DNA of 64,000 nt, from NCBI RefSeq assembly GCF_032362555.1, contig NC_083506.1, positions 8,541,501 through 8,605,500 of the forward strand. The letters are read 5' to 3'. A model generated the notes under the pieces. That model was not told the DNA's origin. It searched no databases and worked only from the letters and a program-made list of their open reading frames with translations. This stretch comes from Amyelois transitella (taxonomy: Eukaryota > Arthropoda > Insecta > Lepidoptera > Pyralidae). Below, one piece after another: positions 22,391 through 36,500 of the stretch; position 1 is the stretch's first letter, and each line of letters opens with the position of its first letter. Position numbers and translations under genes: made by a program.

Positions 22391-25300
22391 GGTGACGTCA
22401 CTACTTTAACACCAGAGTCCATTACAACACTACAGTCCAGCTATTGACAGTCACATAACAGGTTCACATCTGTAACAATTAATTTTTCCGTTGATAACAT
22501 GACAGTAGGTATTTAGAGTTGCTTTCAGAACTCACCATCTGTTAAGAAAGGATTTCTCAAAATTTCCCGCGAGAATGGTCGATAGCGAGAATTTTCATTT
22601 TAGACAGAGAGCCGAGGATAAAGTTTTATTTATTTAAAATAATCCTATATTATTCATATACAATCTTTTATTTAACCACTGTTTACCACAACCACTGAAT
22701 ACAGCACAAATGATTATTGCCTTGTCCGGTTTATTTTATTAGTATGAGTAGACTTTATTCGTAAGTAGTACTATCGGTGTAAAGCAAGTTTTAAAATACT
22801 ATATTTCTTTTTATTTAACAAAGCGTCAATGACAGGAGGACTAACCGACCACCGGCACATGCTTCGCATCGGAAACGTGGGATGAAGGTGTGGTACTGCG
22901 CATTCATAATCATAAATTCTTTTATATAATTCTAAAGGAACAAAACCTGGCCATTATCGTGTCGTCGCACCTTTAGTTAAGATGTTATAGTTCAACGTGA
23001 TTTCCAGTTATCTTCTGACCTGACTTAGTATTCATTTATCATTTACTTTAAATAACTCATTGTGCGTGGAGAAAGTACATTTAATTTTGCTTTTATCCTT
23101 TTTAGTTATAGTATGCTTTTTAGAATGCGGCCTATAACGGAATCTTTTGAACGTGTTCTTTCAACATTGAATGCACACACACTATGCAAAATATCAGTTG
23201 GATATTTACATACATAGATACTCTGATTCATGACGTTCTAGAATAATGATCCAACTAACAAGCTAGATTTAATTCGTAAATGTTAAGAGCGATGTAATTT
23301 TGATGGGTCAACCACCTGTGCTTTAATGAAAACCAGTCTTGTATTTTATATTTGTGTTTCAAAGATACATTTTATAGATCTTCAAAAAACTAATTTCTTT
23401 ACATTCCATTAAGGTAAATTAAATTTTATTGAGTTCATAGCGAGTAAAAACATATATTTATTCATATATGACTTTTGGCTTATCAAATAATAAAATCCTC
23501 AAATGACTTGCCAATTAGCCAGACTGCGCTCCGTTTTTCATCAAGTGGTTATTTAAAATCTGGTGACAGCCAAAATGAATGATATCGGCGACAAACAATT
23601 TTGATTTGAAGAAAAAAGTATAAGTCCTCACACCAATTTCAGTCTACGATGAGTAACAAATTAAAAAAGTTTTTAAGATACAAGGAGTGGGAAAACCAGC
23701 GATGTTTTAGTTAACCTTTGGTTCCTTCTGATAGTGATAGATAATCTGAAAGGCGTTTATCTTTAGGTTTATTGTTCTTTCTTTTAATACATTTATGTAT
23801 CCTTTAACTGCTGGCATCATTTTGATTTATCAGAAAATTGGCATTTTAGGTGTGCGGTAGTCAATCATATTGTTGAAGAATGTAATGCAATACGTAGTAA
23901 GAAACAGATCAATAATGCTCGAAGCGACCTCATCTCACGGCCAGACTCTGCACCGCTCCGCAGTCACACGGTTCAATAATCGGTTTTTACTCAAGTTTTT
24001 GCACCATGATGTGTTTTAATCATAACCACTATTATCTATAAACACCACAAAAAAAGGCAATGCCGATGTTATTGTTAATTGTTGATTGGTATCAGGAAGC
24101 CGCTATTTTGTAATAGAACGACCTACGTGGATGTTCGATATTGTACTTACCATAGTAATAATATATTCCAAAAAACGAAATCAATTTAAAATTATTTATT
24201 GGTGTATTAGGAGTTTCTACTAAAAAATAAACAATATGAAATCGATTTCGTTTCTCCATAAAAAATAATAAAGTATTAATATACTTACGCAGCATTTAGA
24301 TACTATATGAGTCATTGATTTTTTGATAAGCATTACTATTAAAAAAATACTTTGATTAATACCTTTTGCTCTCACATAAATATGTAAAGATAACTTTAAA
24401 CACATAAGTTTTTGTTCAAAAGGAATAAATAAATGATAATACATATTTGAAAATGACATAAATAGAGTTAGTTAATTTTGATTGTTTCTTTTTTGTCATT
24501 GGCTCTCCAGAGAGGAGAGCCTATATGCAAAAATGTAGGAAAATAACTTTAACTAATAATTTACCTTATAGAAATTGTGATAAAAATGTTGCTGCAGATA
24601 CTAGTGGTGTGTTGTTAATAAGAGCAGGAGATAGTGTTGTATTCGGCTCTAACAAAAACGCCCTTAAAATTTTCGTGGCGCAGTACTCCGTCAATTTAGT
24701 GTCGTTAGCACGTAGCCTAGTGTTGCCCAATGCGCTCTAGACCTTGCCCTGGTCGTGGGCTTGGTTGACTCATACCCTTGAGGATCGTGGGAATGATCGA
24801 GTTATCAGCCACCGCTGCGTGGATCATGAACTAATTATGCGTACTAAGTTGTTGTAAACAGTCTTGACGCAAACAACAAGTGAATCGCAAGTGCCAGGCC
24901 TATTTGATGTTGATGGTCATTCATACATAATTACTTTGCAATACAATGTAAGTGGAATATTTACATATGTTACCTCTCGATTGTAATTTATTTATGAATT
25001 CAAATTTAAAAACTACATGAAATAATATAATCTGAGAACTAGCTTAGTGAATAACGGACAGTCAGGCAGAAAATTATATATGTCATTACAATAAGAGCGA
25101 TACATTATCTACGAGTTATGATAGTACTGTATACGAGGGATCAAAGAATACTTTATTTTTGTTCTTTAAAAAATAAGGACCTCAAATATTTTCACCCGAA
25201 ACATTTGAGCCACACATCTTGAACTTGGCACAATTTATTAATAGAAACAAATTTGCATATTAAGATTGGGGTGCATATTAAGAATTTGTCGCGGACTGTT

Positions 25301-28100
25301 TATAAACAAAATACCTGCAAAGTTCAATGCTACTACAGCCTCGTCAGCAATGTCAATGTCACCTTTCCCGTCGCTGGGCGCACTGGGTCGCGGAGCTTTG
25401 TCTCACACCCACGCAACTTGCTCTTATAAATCAAACATTGAATTAACATTTCTTAAATAAATTCTTGCTTTATATTTGGCAGCAATTTGTTTCAATATGG
25501 GTAACATATAGACATATGAAAAATAAAACTGTTTTCTAAGTTCTGTGGGGTATGCTATTGTAATGTAACCTATGTATCTTGATATTTGTGAGTAGCCGCA
25601 AAAAAAAATTGGTTAAGTTTTAAACCGTTAGATAATCATACTACGCAATTAGACAAACAAAACGAATCTACTTGAGATGTATGTTTACCATAACCATGTT
25701 TTTGTACAATGCGCGAAAGAATTTGTAATGTGGGTTAGTTAACCCGAATTCGCTTCGGAATTTGGTTTGAATACGGTATCGTGCGTGTGCCGTGATCCAA
25801 ACCCAGTTTCTATTCTCATTTTCACACGGGACATTTGAAATTACTCATATAAGTATATTTTAAATGTTAAAAGAATTCATTTTCTATTTTGTCTAAATAC
25901 TCAATAATATAAAGTTAAACTCCTTCCGAACATTTATTTAATTTGCATCTATGTATCTAACCTACTTATGCAGTTCCCTAAATTTGGATTTCAATAACAT
26001 ATTGTACTCGCGATTTCCATTTCTAAATGAATTAAATAGTAGGTAAACATATAATTATTAACGAATGAATTGATAAATAATGAACGTTAATGTTGCCTGC
26101 GCGTGATAAATACTATTGCAGAATGTTGTTATGTACTGGTCTTGATATTGAATGTAAATTTTTATTGAGCAGGTAGGCGAAGTGAACTTGCTACTAAATA
26201 TTTCTGTCACACTCTTTATGAGCAAAATTGTTTCAGCAACAACGGGTGTAAGTATGTATTGATTAATAAGCAATGTCACACCAGGGAATTAATGAAAAGG
26301 TATGTTAAAAAGTTTCTGACTTTAATAAATATATTATGTAGGTAAATATACATATACCATGTTTTTATCTTTACAGGGTCAAAAAGTCCATCTCCCCGTA
26401 ACGCTATTTCTCAACCTTAAACTGCCACATCTAACTGAATAGCTGATATTTTGGAAAAAGTGATAGGTTGCTAGCTTACCAAATATACATATGCTACTGA
26501 TCACTTTGTATTTGATACCAAAGCTAGGTGCTAATTGTATGTTAAACAGGAAACCCATAAAAGCATCTTCATGCCTAACAAATGCAATGGTTCAACACCA
26601 TATATTTTTTAATTTGGTAAGTAGCAGTTTGCTTCCTGCTGCCGACGATTACCAGGCTTGGTCACGACCGGGCGTCCTCACTGCGGAGTCAGGGAGGATC
26701 CGTGAGGTCCATTAGCCTCGAGTGACGCCATCAGATGATACACGAACTATGCAGTTATCTAATACATTATATCACGAATCTATTTTTTTTACCTTAAGCG
26801 TGCGCAATTATTATTTCTGGGCATTAGGTATGTATTAAATCGTTGCTAAATAAGTAGAGATTTATCTTTGCGATTGAATGGAATTTACCAGTAATTAATT
26901 TTGTTTCTCGTTCACAAATTTCTAGCAATAAAGAATCAATTACTAAGTGATCTCTTGTAAACTTTTTGCATCGTAATCCAAATTATCATTGTAATGTGAA
27001 CGCTTAATGTCGACGTAATAATAGACCATCAATATCACCAGCCACTTCAGTCACATGCTGGTTCTCAAGTAACTGTGAACTTAACAAGATGTTACGTTAT
27101 ATGACGTATCGACATTAAAAAATGCACGCATGCTATAACAAGCTTACAAAGTACAGTCAACAGCAAATGAAACTATCCTGTATAGGCTTTTTGTCGTAGC
27201 GATAAATGTGCTTTTATCGATACTACTAAAAGTAGCTGTGGGCAGAGAGGTAACGTAGCGATATCATTGAACATGCAACCTATGGGAATTTACATTCAAT
27301 GGGTAACAGTGCTAGAAAACGAGTGAACTGCATGATTACAAAGTATTGAAACACCGGCAACAGAGCATGCGACTTTGCTTTTTCATGTCCCAGTCTTTTA
27401 TTGACAACCCTGTGATAAAAGTTTGTTTTTATATTATTAAAATACCGAGAAGTATGATCCGATGACGTCCCTTAGATAAATATAATTTTGTAATTTACCT
27501 TAAAATTAACTCGTTTTTTGTTGTTTTTATTTTTTTTTTCTCTCATTCGTCGTACACCTCCCAGGGAGGCTGGGATACTTGGATGTAAAAACTGAACAAG
27601 GTACCAGTCTCACACATTTTACTGATAATAATGTAACGTATGAAAAAAATAATTGTAGCTATAACTGTTATATAATATTAGCTATAATTGTAGCTATAAA
27701 GAACAATGCATACAGTTTTGGATGAACAGAAATATAAATTTATCGAATGCGATATCAGTATTGTTCATATAAACTTCTTTTTTTTTATTTTCGGCCAATA
27801 GTTTTATCAACTAAATGATTTGGATAAAGTCAGATTATTATTAATTTTAATATTTTTCTTAAAGAAAATAACCGCTCACATTTTGTAGGTACCCTCTTTA
27901 TTAAACGATGTTTAAGACAACTAGCATACAACTTCACGATCGATAGAGTTTATCGATCACCTAACTGTATTAAACGTTATGTCGTTAGTTCGAAAATGCA
28001 AATAAAATAAATATAACTGGACAAAATAGCGGATATCACTTGGCCCGGGTATAACTGGTTCTAGCAGCCCTATGGAATTATTAGATAAAATTATTTTCAC
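22391..28100. other. Intergenic sequence, several unexplained open frames
   Basis: There are short plus-strand frames at 24525-24740, 25266-25460 and 26491-26715. The patch 26630-26740 is GC-rich and open in a second frame that ends LRSQGGSVRSISLE then stop, like a C-terminal exon, but I see no clear acceptor. No family is recognised. Confidence 0.35.
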
Positions 28101-28265
28101 TTTACTTGTATATCTTACAGTCAGTAACGGGTAATACGTGCGATTGCAACAACAACACGGGAATATATATGTATGCTGCCATCGGGACCCCCGGGCTCCG
28201 AAGGAAGATGGAGGGTGCAACTTGGACAAATATGAGAGAGATGGAATATACATTTATAACGAGGT
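28101..28265 (+). other. Orphan exon-like patch
   Basis: A good acceptor (CTTGTATATCTTACAG) opens a GC-rich stretch that stays open in one frame (SVTGNTCDCNNNTGIYMYAA onwards) to AG followed by GTAAAG near 28264. A second frame from 28138 is also open (Cys-rich, YVCCHRDPRAPKEDGGC), but an in-frame stop precedes it. The protein family is unknown. Confidence 0.2.
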
Positions 28266-30282
28266 AAAGGAGACCAGATATTTAAAATCATCCAATCTTA
28301 ATGGAACGGAAGGCTTTATTTGCTAAAACTAATAATTCATGTTACATGTAGGAATGTGGGTATTAGATCATCATAATAAAATTACATAGATTTTAAATTA
28401 TGCACAGTTATGTAATAATAAATTATCATGAATTAAATATTTGTTTTAAGACATAAGCGTTACTTAATCTCATAACTTTTTGTAAATGTAATATAGGTAT
28501 ATTATTATACAAGAATTCGCTAAATACTTGAATTTTTTATTATTATATAGAGTAGACCCACATTTCATACAAAAATATTTATTATTTTGTTTAAGTACAT
28601 TGTGGTTAGAAACAATTCAGAATTACGTACTTGCGATTGGAACAACTATTGATCCCATACTAAAGATGAGTAGAATGGGAATCTCATTTCAAATGTATTT
28701 GCTGATAACTTACTTTTAATGAGAACTAGATTATTATATCTTCTTATGAGCTTTCTTTATAATTGAAACGACAAGTAATTTTATTAAGCGACTCCATTGA
28801 AATCATATTTTTCTTTTTACTTAAAGTTTTAATTTTTTAAGGTTTTTTAACTGGCATAACTTAATTATATTTTAAGTATATAATAATATAATTTAGGATA
28901 TGCCGTGTTATTGTTGGCACTTAATAACAAAATAGGTTCATTCCATATTATCTTTTATCATATTTTCCAAAAGTTAGGGCGTAATAGACTTTTGGTTCTG
29001 TTGTTGTTGACAATGGATAAAGACGTGATTATTGTTAAATTCAGTAAATACCTACTTTTATAATAATTTTTGTGTAAAAAATTTTAATCTGTAAAACTCA
29101 CATACTCAATAAATTTGAATAACGTCGGAAATTTATAAAGGTGTTAAAAAATCGTACGACTTGTAAGTACAGTAAACCCCGTTATGTTTCTTCACGGTGT
29201 GCTCGCTTATAGAAGTCTGGGCGCTACTTCGTCAATTACGTATTTTACGTGTCATGTTCATACTTCGTTAGCGAGAATGAATCTATTTAATGTCGTTGAT
29301 TGATAGCCAGGAACCAGTTCTGCTGAGAAACTATGCCATTGATTGATCACATCTATCAGTGTATATTATTTTGCAAACTGCTTTGTTATATCAGACAGAA
29401 TGATGAAGGAATATATGTTATGAAGTAAAGTTATTCTTGCTGTCTACGTATTTAAAATAATTATATTTAGGTACCTTATCGGGCACTAGTCATACATTTA
29501 TTGTTTAAACTAATTTACGAATCTTGATATTAAAGAGCTTAAAATAAACAAAAGCTCTTTCCTATCAACAACAATCTCAAAATTGTCTGATGAGTCACCA
29601 CAGATACATTGTCTTGGGAATATTACATAAATAAGCGAGTTACGAGTATCGTGCAGAACTCATCGAATAATAAAAGCAAAAGCGCGCGGCAGCCTCCGCG
29701 GCCAACATCTACGATAACGACGGTATCCGCAGGCACATTTTTATTTAGAAATACATTACGTTATTTTTTTAAACCATATTTATTATATTGATTTAATTTT
29801 ATGTTATATTTACATGCCACGTATTTAAAAGGAAATATTAGGCATATTCTAGATGTAAATTAAGATAAAAAATTATTTGGCGGCGCGTTGATGTCTTTTT
29901 AAAGAAGCAGTTTCGCTTTGGGAAAGTTGGCGCATAACGCATTGCAACTTCACTTAATTATCGCTATAGGTATTTTTAAAAAAATGATTGATGATGACTA
30001 ATTTGATAGCCATTTAATTTAATAAAAACTCATTAAAATATTATATACCAAACCCACAAAGGAAAATATTTTATTGAACAATTTTATTAATTTGCACCTT
30101 CGAACACAATATCGTATTTTTGACATGATCATGACATAATTTGTACAGTATGTTCATTATTATGTATGTTATTTTATTTTTTTTAATTTGACGAAATATT
30201 CGTATTGACATAATTAGTTCTACATTCATTCATGTTTTTTAATGTAGCCAATGTGCATTCGTCCACGATTTAGATTTAAGAG
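28266..30282. other. AT-rich intergenic sequence
   Basis: I see nothing beyond a short GC-rich patch at 29680-29730. Confidence 0.5.
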
Positions 30283-30455
30283 ATCTATATTTGTAAATTG
30301 ACTTCCGATGTAAATGCTGCAGTGTAGTTTGTTCCGTCGCTTCTTCTACACATGTGCTTTGGAAGCGGTAGTAGTTATAATTAGATTTAAGTTATGTGAC
30401 GTCAATAAGTGATACCTTGTATCCAATTTTGAAAATAAATCTATTCTATTCTATC
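30283..30455 (+). repeat. Dispersed repeat copy 2 with ATTCT tail
   Basis: A near-identical relative of 1361-1524. The 3' end reads AAAATAAATCT then ATTCTATTCTAT, a short tandem tail as at the 3' ends of some non-LTR elements. Confidence 0.8.
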
Positions 30456-31561
30456 AATACAAATGATAATGTATAATATTTCTATATTTCAGTCATTTTC
30501 TTAAACCTAACAAAATCTAAATAAATAAAAGCTTTATATATTTACCTTTTTAATTCGACCTAGATAGAAACAACGGTTACTGTTTCAGTGGCAACTGATA
30601 GAACAGATAACGCTGTAAAAACACTGGTCACTGATTATGGTGTCCGATAATGTATAGGTATGAATAGTTCACAAGTTTAGTCAAAATTGTTATATTGTTC
30701 GAAATTCGAGAACGGAACGTAACACAGCATAAAGTCCGCGCAGCCGCGCACAGAAACGGCCCCGTCCGGTGTGCGGCCGCGCTGCACTTGAACGTTGAAC
30801 TAGCGCGGCAACCCGTTCAAGATTAAATGTTATCCGCACTCCTCAACAACCACAGTAAAAACTGGCGTCTGAACTTGACTGGTTTATAGCAATACGCGTG
30901 CTCGAAACTAAAGTAATTGTAGCGCAAAATCCGAACGCGGGCAATGGACAGCAAACCGCAATGGTAGTTTGGAAAATGTTGTGGTCAGCCGCCGGAGCAC
31001 GAGATAGCTTAATTGATCGCCGAATGATTGTCGATCGCTATCGTCTGCAGTTATCTGTTGTGCCTAACTGTTTCCGAGATATCGCTTAATTGTCTAAAGG
31101 GTAAAACCACCAATAGATGTTTTGATGACAAACAAATTATGAATAATCTATAACTGTTATGATAGTCATTGCAGTAGGAATTTCCTGTTCGTCTGAAGTA
31201 CATAAAGGCTCGTTTACGTCAATCAAATTGTAACTTTTTGCACAAATTTTGCACACGCAAAGCTACTCCAATATTCATTTTTCCTTTCGGAAATACTGGA
31301 AAAGATGACACCCTAGCTTGTAGGTACTTAAATTTTTGTCCCTAATGCACATATAAGAACTTTGTAAAATAAAAATAAAAAAATATGATTGTTAATTACA
31401 GCCTAATAACATTATGATTGTACCATAATGTTAGGATTCGTCTTTAAAGCGATGGGTTTCTCATGCTTAGTCTGTGACATGGTGTATGATTCCTGTATAC
31501 AAATTTTGTTTAGTATTGATAAAAAATAAAACTTGCCTAATATGTTGAAGTGCAATATAAA

Positions 31562-31601
31562 TTGTTTTTTCTGGAAATTAGAGAATTTCCAGAAAAAACA
31601 A
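31562..31601. repeat. Perfect 18-bp hairpin, AGAG loop
   Basis: Arms 31562-31579 (TTGTTTTTTCTGGAAATT) and 31584-31601 are exact complements around AGAG. Confidence 0.85.
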
Positions 31602-31614
31602 CGTATATTGTTGT

Positions 31615-31666
31615 AGGTGTAGATTTCCATAGTTTGAAAGAGTTCAAACTATGGAAATCTACACCT
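31615..31666. repeat. Perfect 24-bp hairpin, AGAG loop
   Basis: Arms 31615-31638 and 31643-31666 (starting AGGTGTAGATTTCCATAG) are exact complements around AGAG. It begins 13 bases after the previous hairpin, and both have the same loop. Confidence 0.85.
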
Positions 31667-33573
31667 TCTAGGTTGAAGCTATAAGATGGAGAAGTTTAAG
31701 AAATTGAAAAGGTGAAACACAAAAGAGGTTAGTCAGTAAATGTGTTAAATAAAAATAAGCAACAGATATTGATTCAATATTTTATAAAAAATAAACAAAC
31801 TTCGAATTCACCTGTTATGACGCGGCCAATCACAAGACAAAAAAAAACAACAGCAATTTCATGTATTTTTTCGTTAGCTTCGATTTGATAGCTATACTTT
31901 TGACAATAAACAGTGTTTTATATAAGTTAGGTAATCCCAAAAATTATATATGTTATTCCTAAACATACCTATCTCCATTCCTAAAATGTCTCTATTTTAG
32001 TAACAGTAGTATGTTATTACACTAATTAATTATTTTTTTTACTAATAAAACTGGTTAAAAGCTCTGAAATAAACCGAGAATTACCTTTCTGTACTATGGT
32101 TATGTTGTAATAAAAGTACAATAATAGCGACATCCTGTGCATATCCTACGCCGGCGCAGGCGCAGCGCAGGCTCGCCCGGACGTCGAACCCGGCCGCCAC
32201 CACACCACGATAGGATGGTCACACACAACTATGGAATTTACATTTCACTTTTGTACAGGTTTATAATATTTATGTTTATATTAATATGTACATATCATTA
32301 ATGTTATCAGAATCGTGGAAATCTCTGCACTATAAGGCAACCTGCTCCTGTAGCATGGCACGCGCGACGCCGGCTTTATCGCGCGAAATACTATCGCTGT
32401 CCCGTTTCACGTCGTAATGAAAAGCGAAATAGCGATAGTTTATCGTACTAGGTCTGGTGTGTACCAGTTTGCTCCCGTAGCATGGTATCACTACGGCGAG
32501 CTTTATTCCAATTTTGCGAGCACAACCTACTGAAAAGTCAAGCACGGTTTCGAAGGTCAGATAGGTCGCTTTATGTAAAAACATGACTTGCCCACTCGTG
32601 TATCGTTTGACGATGAAATTTATTAAAATGATGCATCTTCAAGACAATGAAGGAAGTAAATGTCTAAAAGTGGACTCCGAACACCGAGGCAGTTTATTAT
32701 TAGTGGAGTTTGTACCACACAAGAGCCTATTTATGTTAGTAATGACAAAAAAGTTTGGATATAATTTAAGTTATTTAAGTTAACCTGCTTGTACACTAAA
32801 ACATCTCGGTGGCCTACGCTAGGCCTAGCTGTTCTAGCCGTCAATGTTCCAGCGGCGGTGGCGGTGCGGGCGTTACATCACATAAAACCTGCGGCTTCCA
32901 CTCCCATATTTTACGGCCCCATACAAATCCCACAAGCTTTATTGTTCGAGGTTTTTGTTTTGTACTTTATAGCTTTTTGAAATAAAACTAAGTCCGCTAC
33001 TCTGTGAAACATTTATTTCCTTGAATTCTCACTGAAGTCTAAACACTAAAATTGAGCACCAATTGTTATTATTTTATCAAACATTTATAAAGTACCTAAG
33101 GGGTAAACAACAATATCAAAGTATTTACACATTATAAATAAATTCCGATTCGATATTTTTTGTTGTAAATACTATCAAATCGAACATTTAGTTCAATATA
33201 GGGTAACAAGGACTAAAAAATCAGGAACTTTATTTAAAAATCAAATATATACTTACATAAACTGATGTCATCGTTACCCTGTAATGATCTCCTCTTCATA
33301 ACTGTACATTTGAATATAAGAAGCTTATTATACTCATATATGAAAGAACCTACACAAAGCACTGCTCCAATTTTAAAAAGAATAGTCAAGCTTTCTAGTT
33401 CGCTTTATCACGTTAAAACACAAATGTTCTCTATCGCATTATAGACAGAGCATATAATATTGATCCCCATCATTAAAAAAATATTACCCTTACGAAATTC
33501 CTTCTATCATTAAAAACAACGGAAATTTAATATTCTTTTGGCTAAACTTGTTCAAACTAATAATTACTTAAAC

Positions 33574-36500
33574 CTATTCTTCCTCGTAATGTTTTACTAT
33601 AGCATCTAATATAAACTGGAAGGTTCTGGAATTCATCCAACTCAGCCCCGAGGGTAGCTCCGATGTATCCAAACTCCTGGCCTTTCTACCCACAGTTCTT
33701 TCGAGGAAGTAGTCGTCATACTCCATACTGTAGTCCGGAAGAATAGGGTTGAACTTCGCGTAGTAGATAGCAGAAAATGCAGCGTATAGGAGAAGAGCTG
33801 CTGTGAAGAGCTGTAAACAAAGTAACATACAAGAAATTAAAATTTGACTATTTTCACTAAACTTATGATGCGGGGGTAATGTGCTTCCATCTGCGGTCAA
33901 ACGATCAGGTTTCGACCCCGGCCAGGTCATCACGAATAATGTCTTTTTCTGATTGAACTTAATATTAAAATTTCTTACATTTAAATAGGTAATACATGTA
34001 AAGGTTTGCATGCCATTTTATATCAAAATCCAGTTGTGTAAGAAAAACATAAGGTTGTCCTGCTTTACAAAACGTAGTTGGGTAAATTTAACACCTCTTA
34101 CTCGTCGTCAATTAATTGAAGATAAGTGTTAGTTTAACATATTAAATAAATACATATATTCAATGCAATCTTCAAGCTTCTGCCACGACCACGACTGAAT
34201 CATCAGAGCGATGGTGTGAAGGAGCTTGACCTACGACATGAATAATGATTCATCACAAAATACAACATATCAATGATTTTGTTAATTGTAAATCGTAAAA
34301 AATTTAAACAGACGAACATGGTTAATGGCCAGTATGAGGTAATATTTATTATACTAACAAAGTAAAGTGATATATACCTATCACGTATGATGTACTAACA
34401 CTTCTTTTTAATTAATATTTTTATTGGTCTTTAATAATGGATAAATATACGTTTATAATCTAGCGGCAGCTAAAGCATGCCACAACACGAGCTTCAAACT
34501 TATTACTTCTTCGGACATGTATCAGTTACTTATAACATGGCTCACGTCAAATACCTAGCCTATAAGTGCAAATTTCCTATCTTCCTTCTACTGCATCGTG
34601 GTTAAAGGTGAACAGGAATCTTTCCTAAAGTGAGCTAGTTAAGAATGGAATGAAACATACCTAATTAATATTTAAGTTTAGTGCCTAACTAATGAAATCC
34701 TGTGAAATATTATTCTCTGTTTATAAGCAATGCATATACGAGTATGCCTTGATCAAAGTTCAATACCGCGACCCGCACGCGTTTTAACTTCGGTCCAACT
34801 GCACCATTATCAGATGTAACGATGTATTCTACGCGAATTGCATTTGTCATTTTATTAACTAAAGACAATGCGTTTATAATATTTACTTTTATGGCAAGTT
34901 CAAGGCTTCAAAATTTTAAAATTACAAATTCAAAATTACCAATTTTTTGTGTGGTGTTTTATCTTTTTAATCAATCTGATTTGAATTTCCACTGTAAAAA
35001 GCTACTATATATTTTAGAAAAAGTACCCATCCTCTGTAATTTGTACAAGTTGACTTATCTTAATTACATATAATAGCTATTGCTAAGTTATGTGTAAAGA
35101 AATGTTTTTAATACAATGCACAAGTTTTCGGTGGAGGCTTTCTTAAATTTTCTTTTCAATATTTAATAACGAATAAATAATATCCGGAATATTTTTTGAA
35201 GAAGCACTTAGAGTGATCAGGGTCGATGTACGAATTAAATGTTTTTCAATTTGCTTACTGGCCTCGTAAACGTGGGAATTAATTATGAGAAATCAGGATG
35301 CGGGAACAATACGACCATCTCCATACAGTAGTCTCGAAAAATTTTGTTCAAAAGCGTTTTCTCATAAGTACAAACTTTTATAGTTATTATAATATTGAGT
35401 TGTTATAATATTTTATAACAACTCAAAGTTACCGCCATAATTTTGAGTTGTACAAAACGTTGTTAAATGACATGAATTGCACGAAATTTGTAGAGTACAG
35501 TGATAAATAGAGAAGATAGATAAATTTCTATTATGCATATTTATTAGATAGGTCCGCTAAAAGCAACAGCTATATTAAAGAAATGGCAATGCCTGGTGAT
35601 CTAGATCCTATTCCTAACAGTCTCTGATAATCATACAATGACAAATGGAAACAATTTTGATCTTTAAAATATTCGTGTATAAACATTTTTAGTAAGTAGA
35701 TATGCGTTAAAGCACTTCAGTATTATGAATGTTATGACAGCGCAATATAGACAACGTAATCTCAGTAGGAACTACATCCATTATAACAGGTGCAAGGTCT
35801 CCAAGACCCCAGCTAGACGTCACCCATACAATGACGAAGACATTAGCAAACTATGTCAATGTTATCGACACTTTTTGGTTGTAAACGCGAAGTAATCGCG
35901 CGTTTTCAGACAAATAATTAACAGCAACGTTTTCTCGGTACGATGCGCTACGGTGCATTTGAGGTCGAAATCATTTAATATACAAATTGACCACTGGCAG
36001 TCTTTGTTATATCTACACAAAGTGTAAGCGGTAAAAATACTGCGAGGATACTTTACAAGATTAAAATTAAATGGTTGGCACCATAGGCAATGAGTTTCAG
36101 AACAATTAACAGTACTTAATTTATTTTCAGGTTTTTTCGCCTAGATACTCTCTACACAAGAGCCCGTCTGCTAACGATCACGATCCTGGTTTGGGTAAGT
36201 CAGGATTTTAGACGAAGCTACTTCACTCTGACCATTTACAATCTTACAACCTTGGGTAAGGTTTACCCATATTGGGTAATCGTTACACATTCAGTTGCTT
36301 TAATGTACAGTTTCCCTTACGATGTTTTCTCGCCACAAAACCGTTAAAGTAATCAAACTTATTTACTTATGTCAGGAAAGAGTCATATGTTATCTTGATC
36401 TTTGTCAGATACACAAAAACATATATATTTACCTGGAAAGCGCTCCAGAACTTGAAAGAGCCCTCGTTGATGATCCAGTCATAGTACCCGGCCCAGGGGT

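Larger units (their letters stand above)
30456..33573. other. Intergenic sequence with GC-rich islands and hairpins
   Basis: CpG-rich islands lie at 30715-30830 and 32140-32220. At 32340-32510 two direct copies of a ~40-base block (CTGTAGCATGG / CCGTAGCATGG with flanking GGCTTTAT / GAGCTTTAT) are about 140 bases apart. A GC-rich plus frame at 32789-32980 is unassigned. No gene could be built. Confidence 0.4.

Noticed and set aside
24525..24740. 71-codon plus frame
   Set aside because: No initiator, family or splice evidence; ordinary composition for chance.
33811..34011. N-terminal part of the 145-codon minus frame ending at 33574
   Set aside because: It contains an eroded SINE B-box region; TTTGTTTACAG before CTCTTCACAG marks it as intron, and the upstream exon at 36433 joins in phase.
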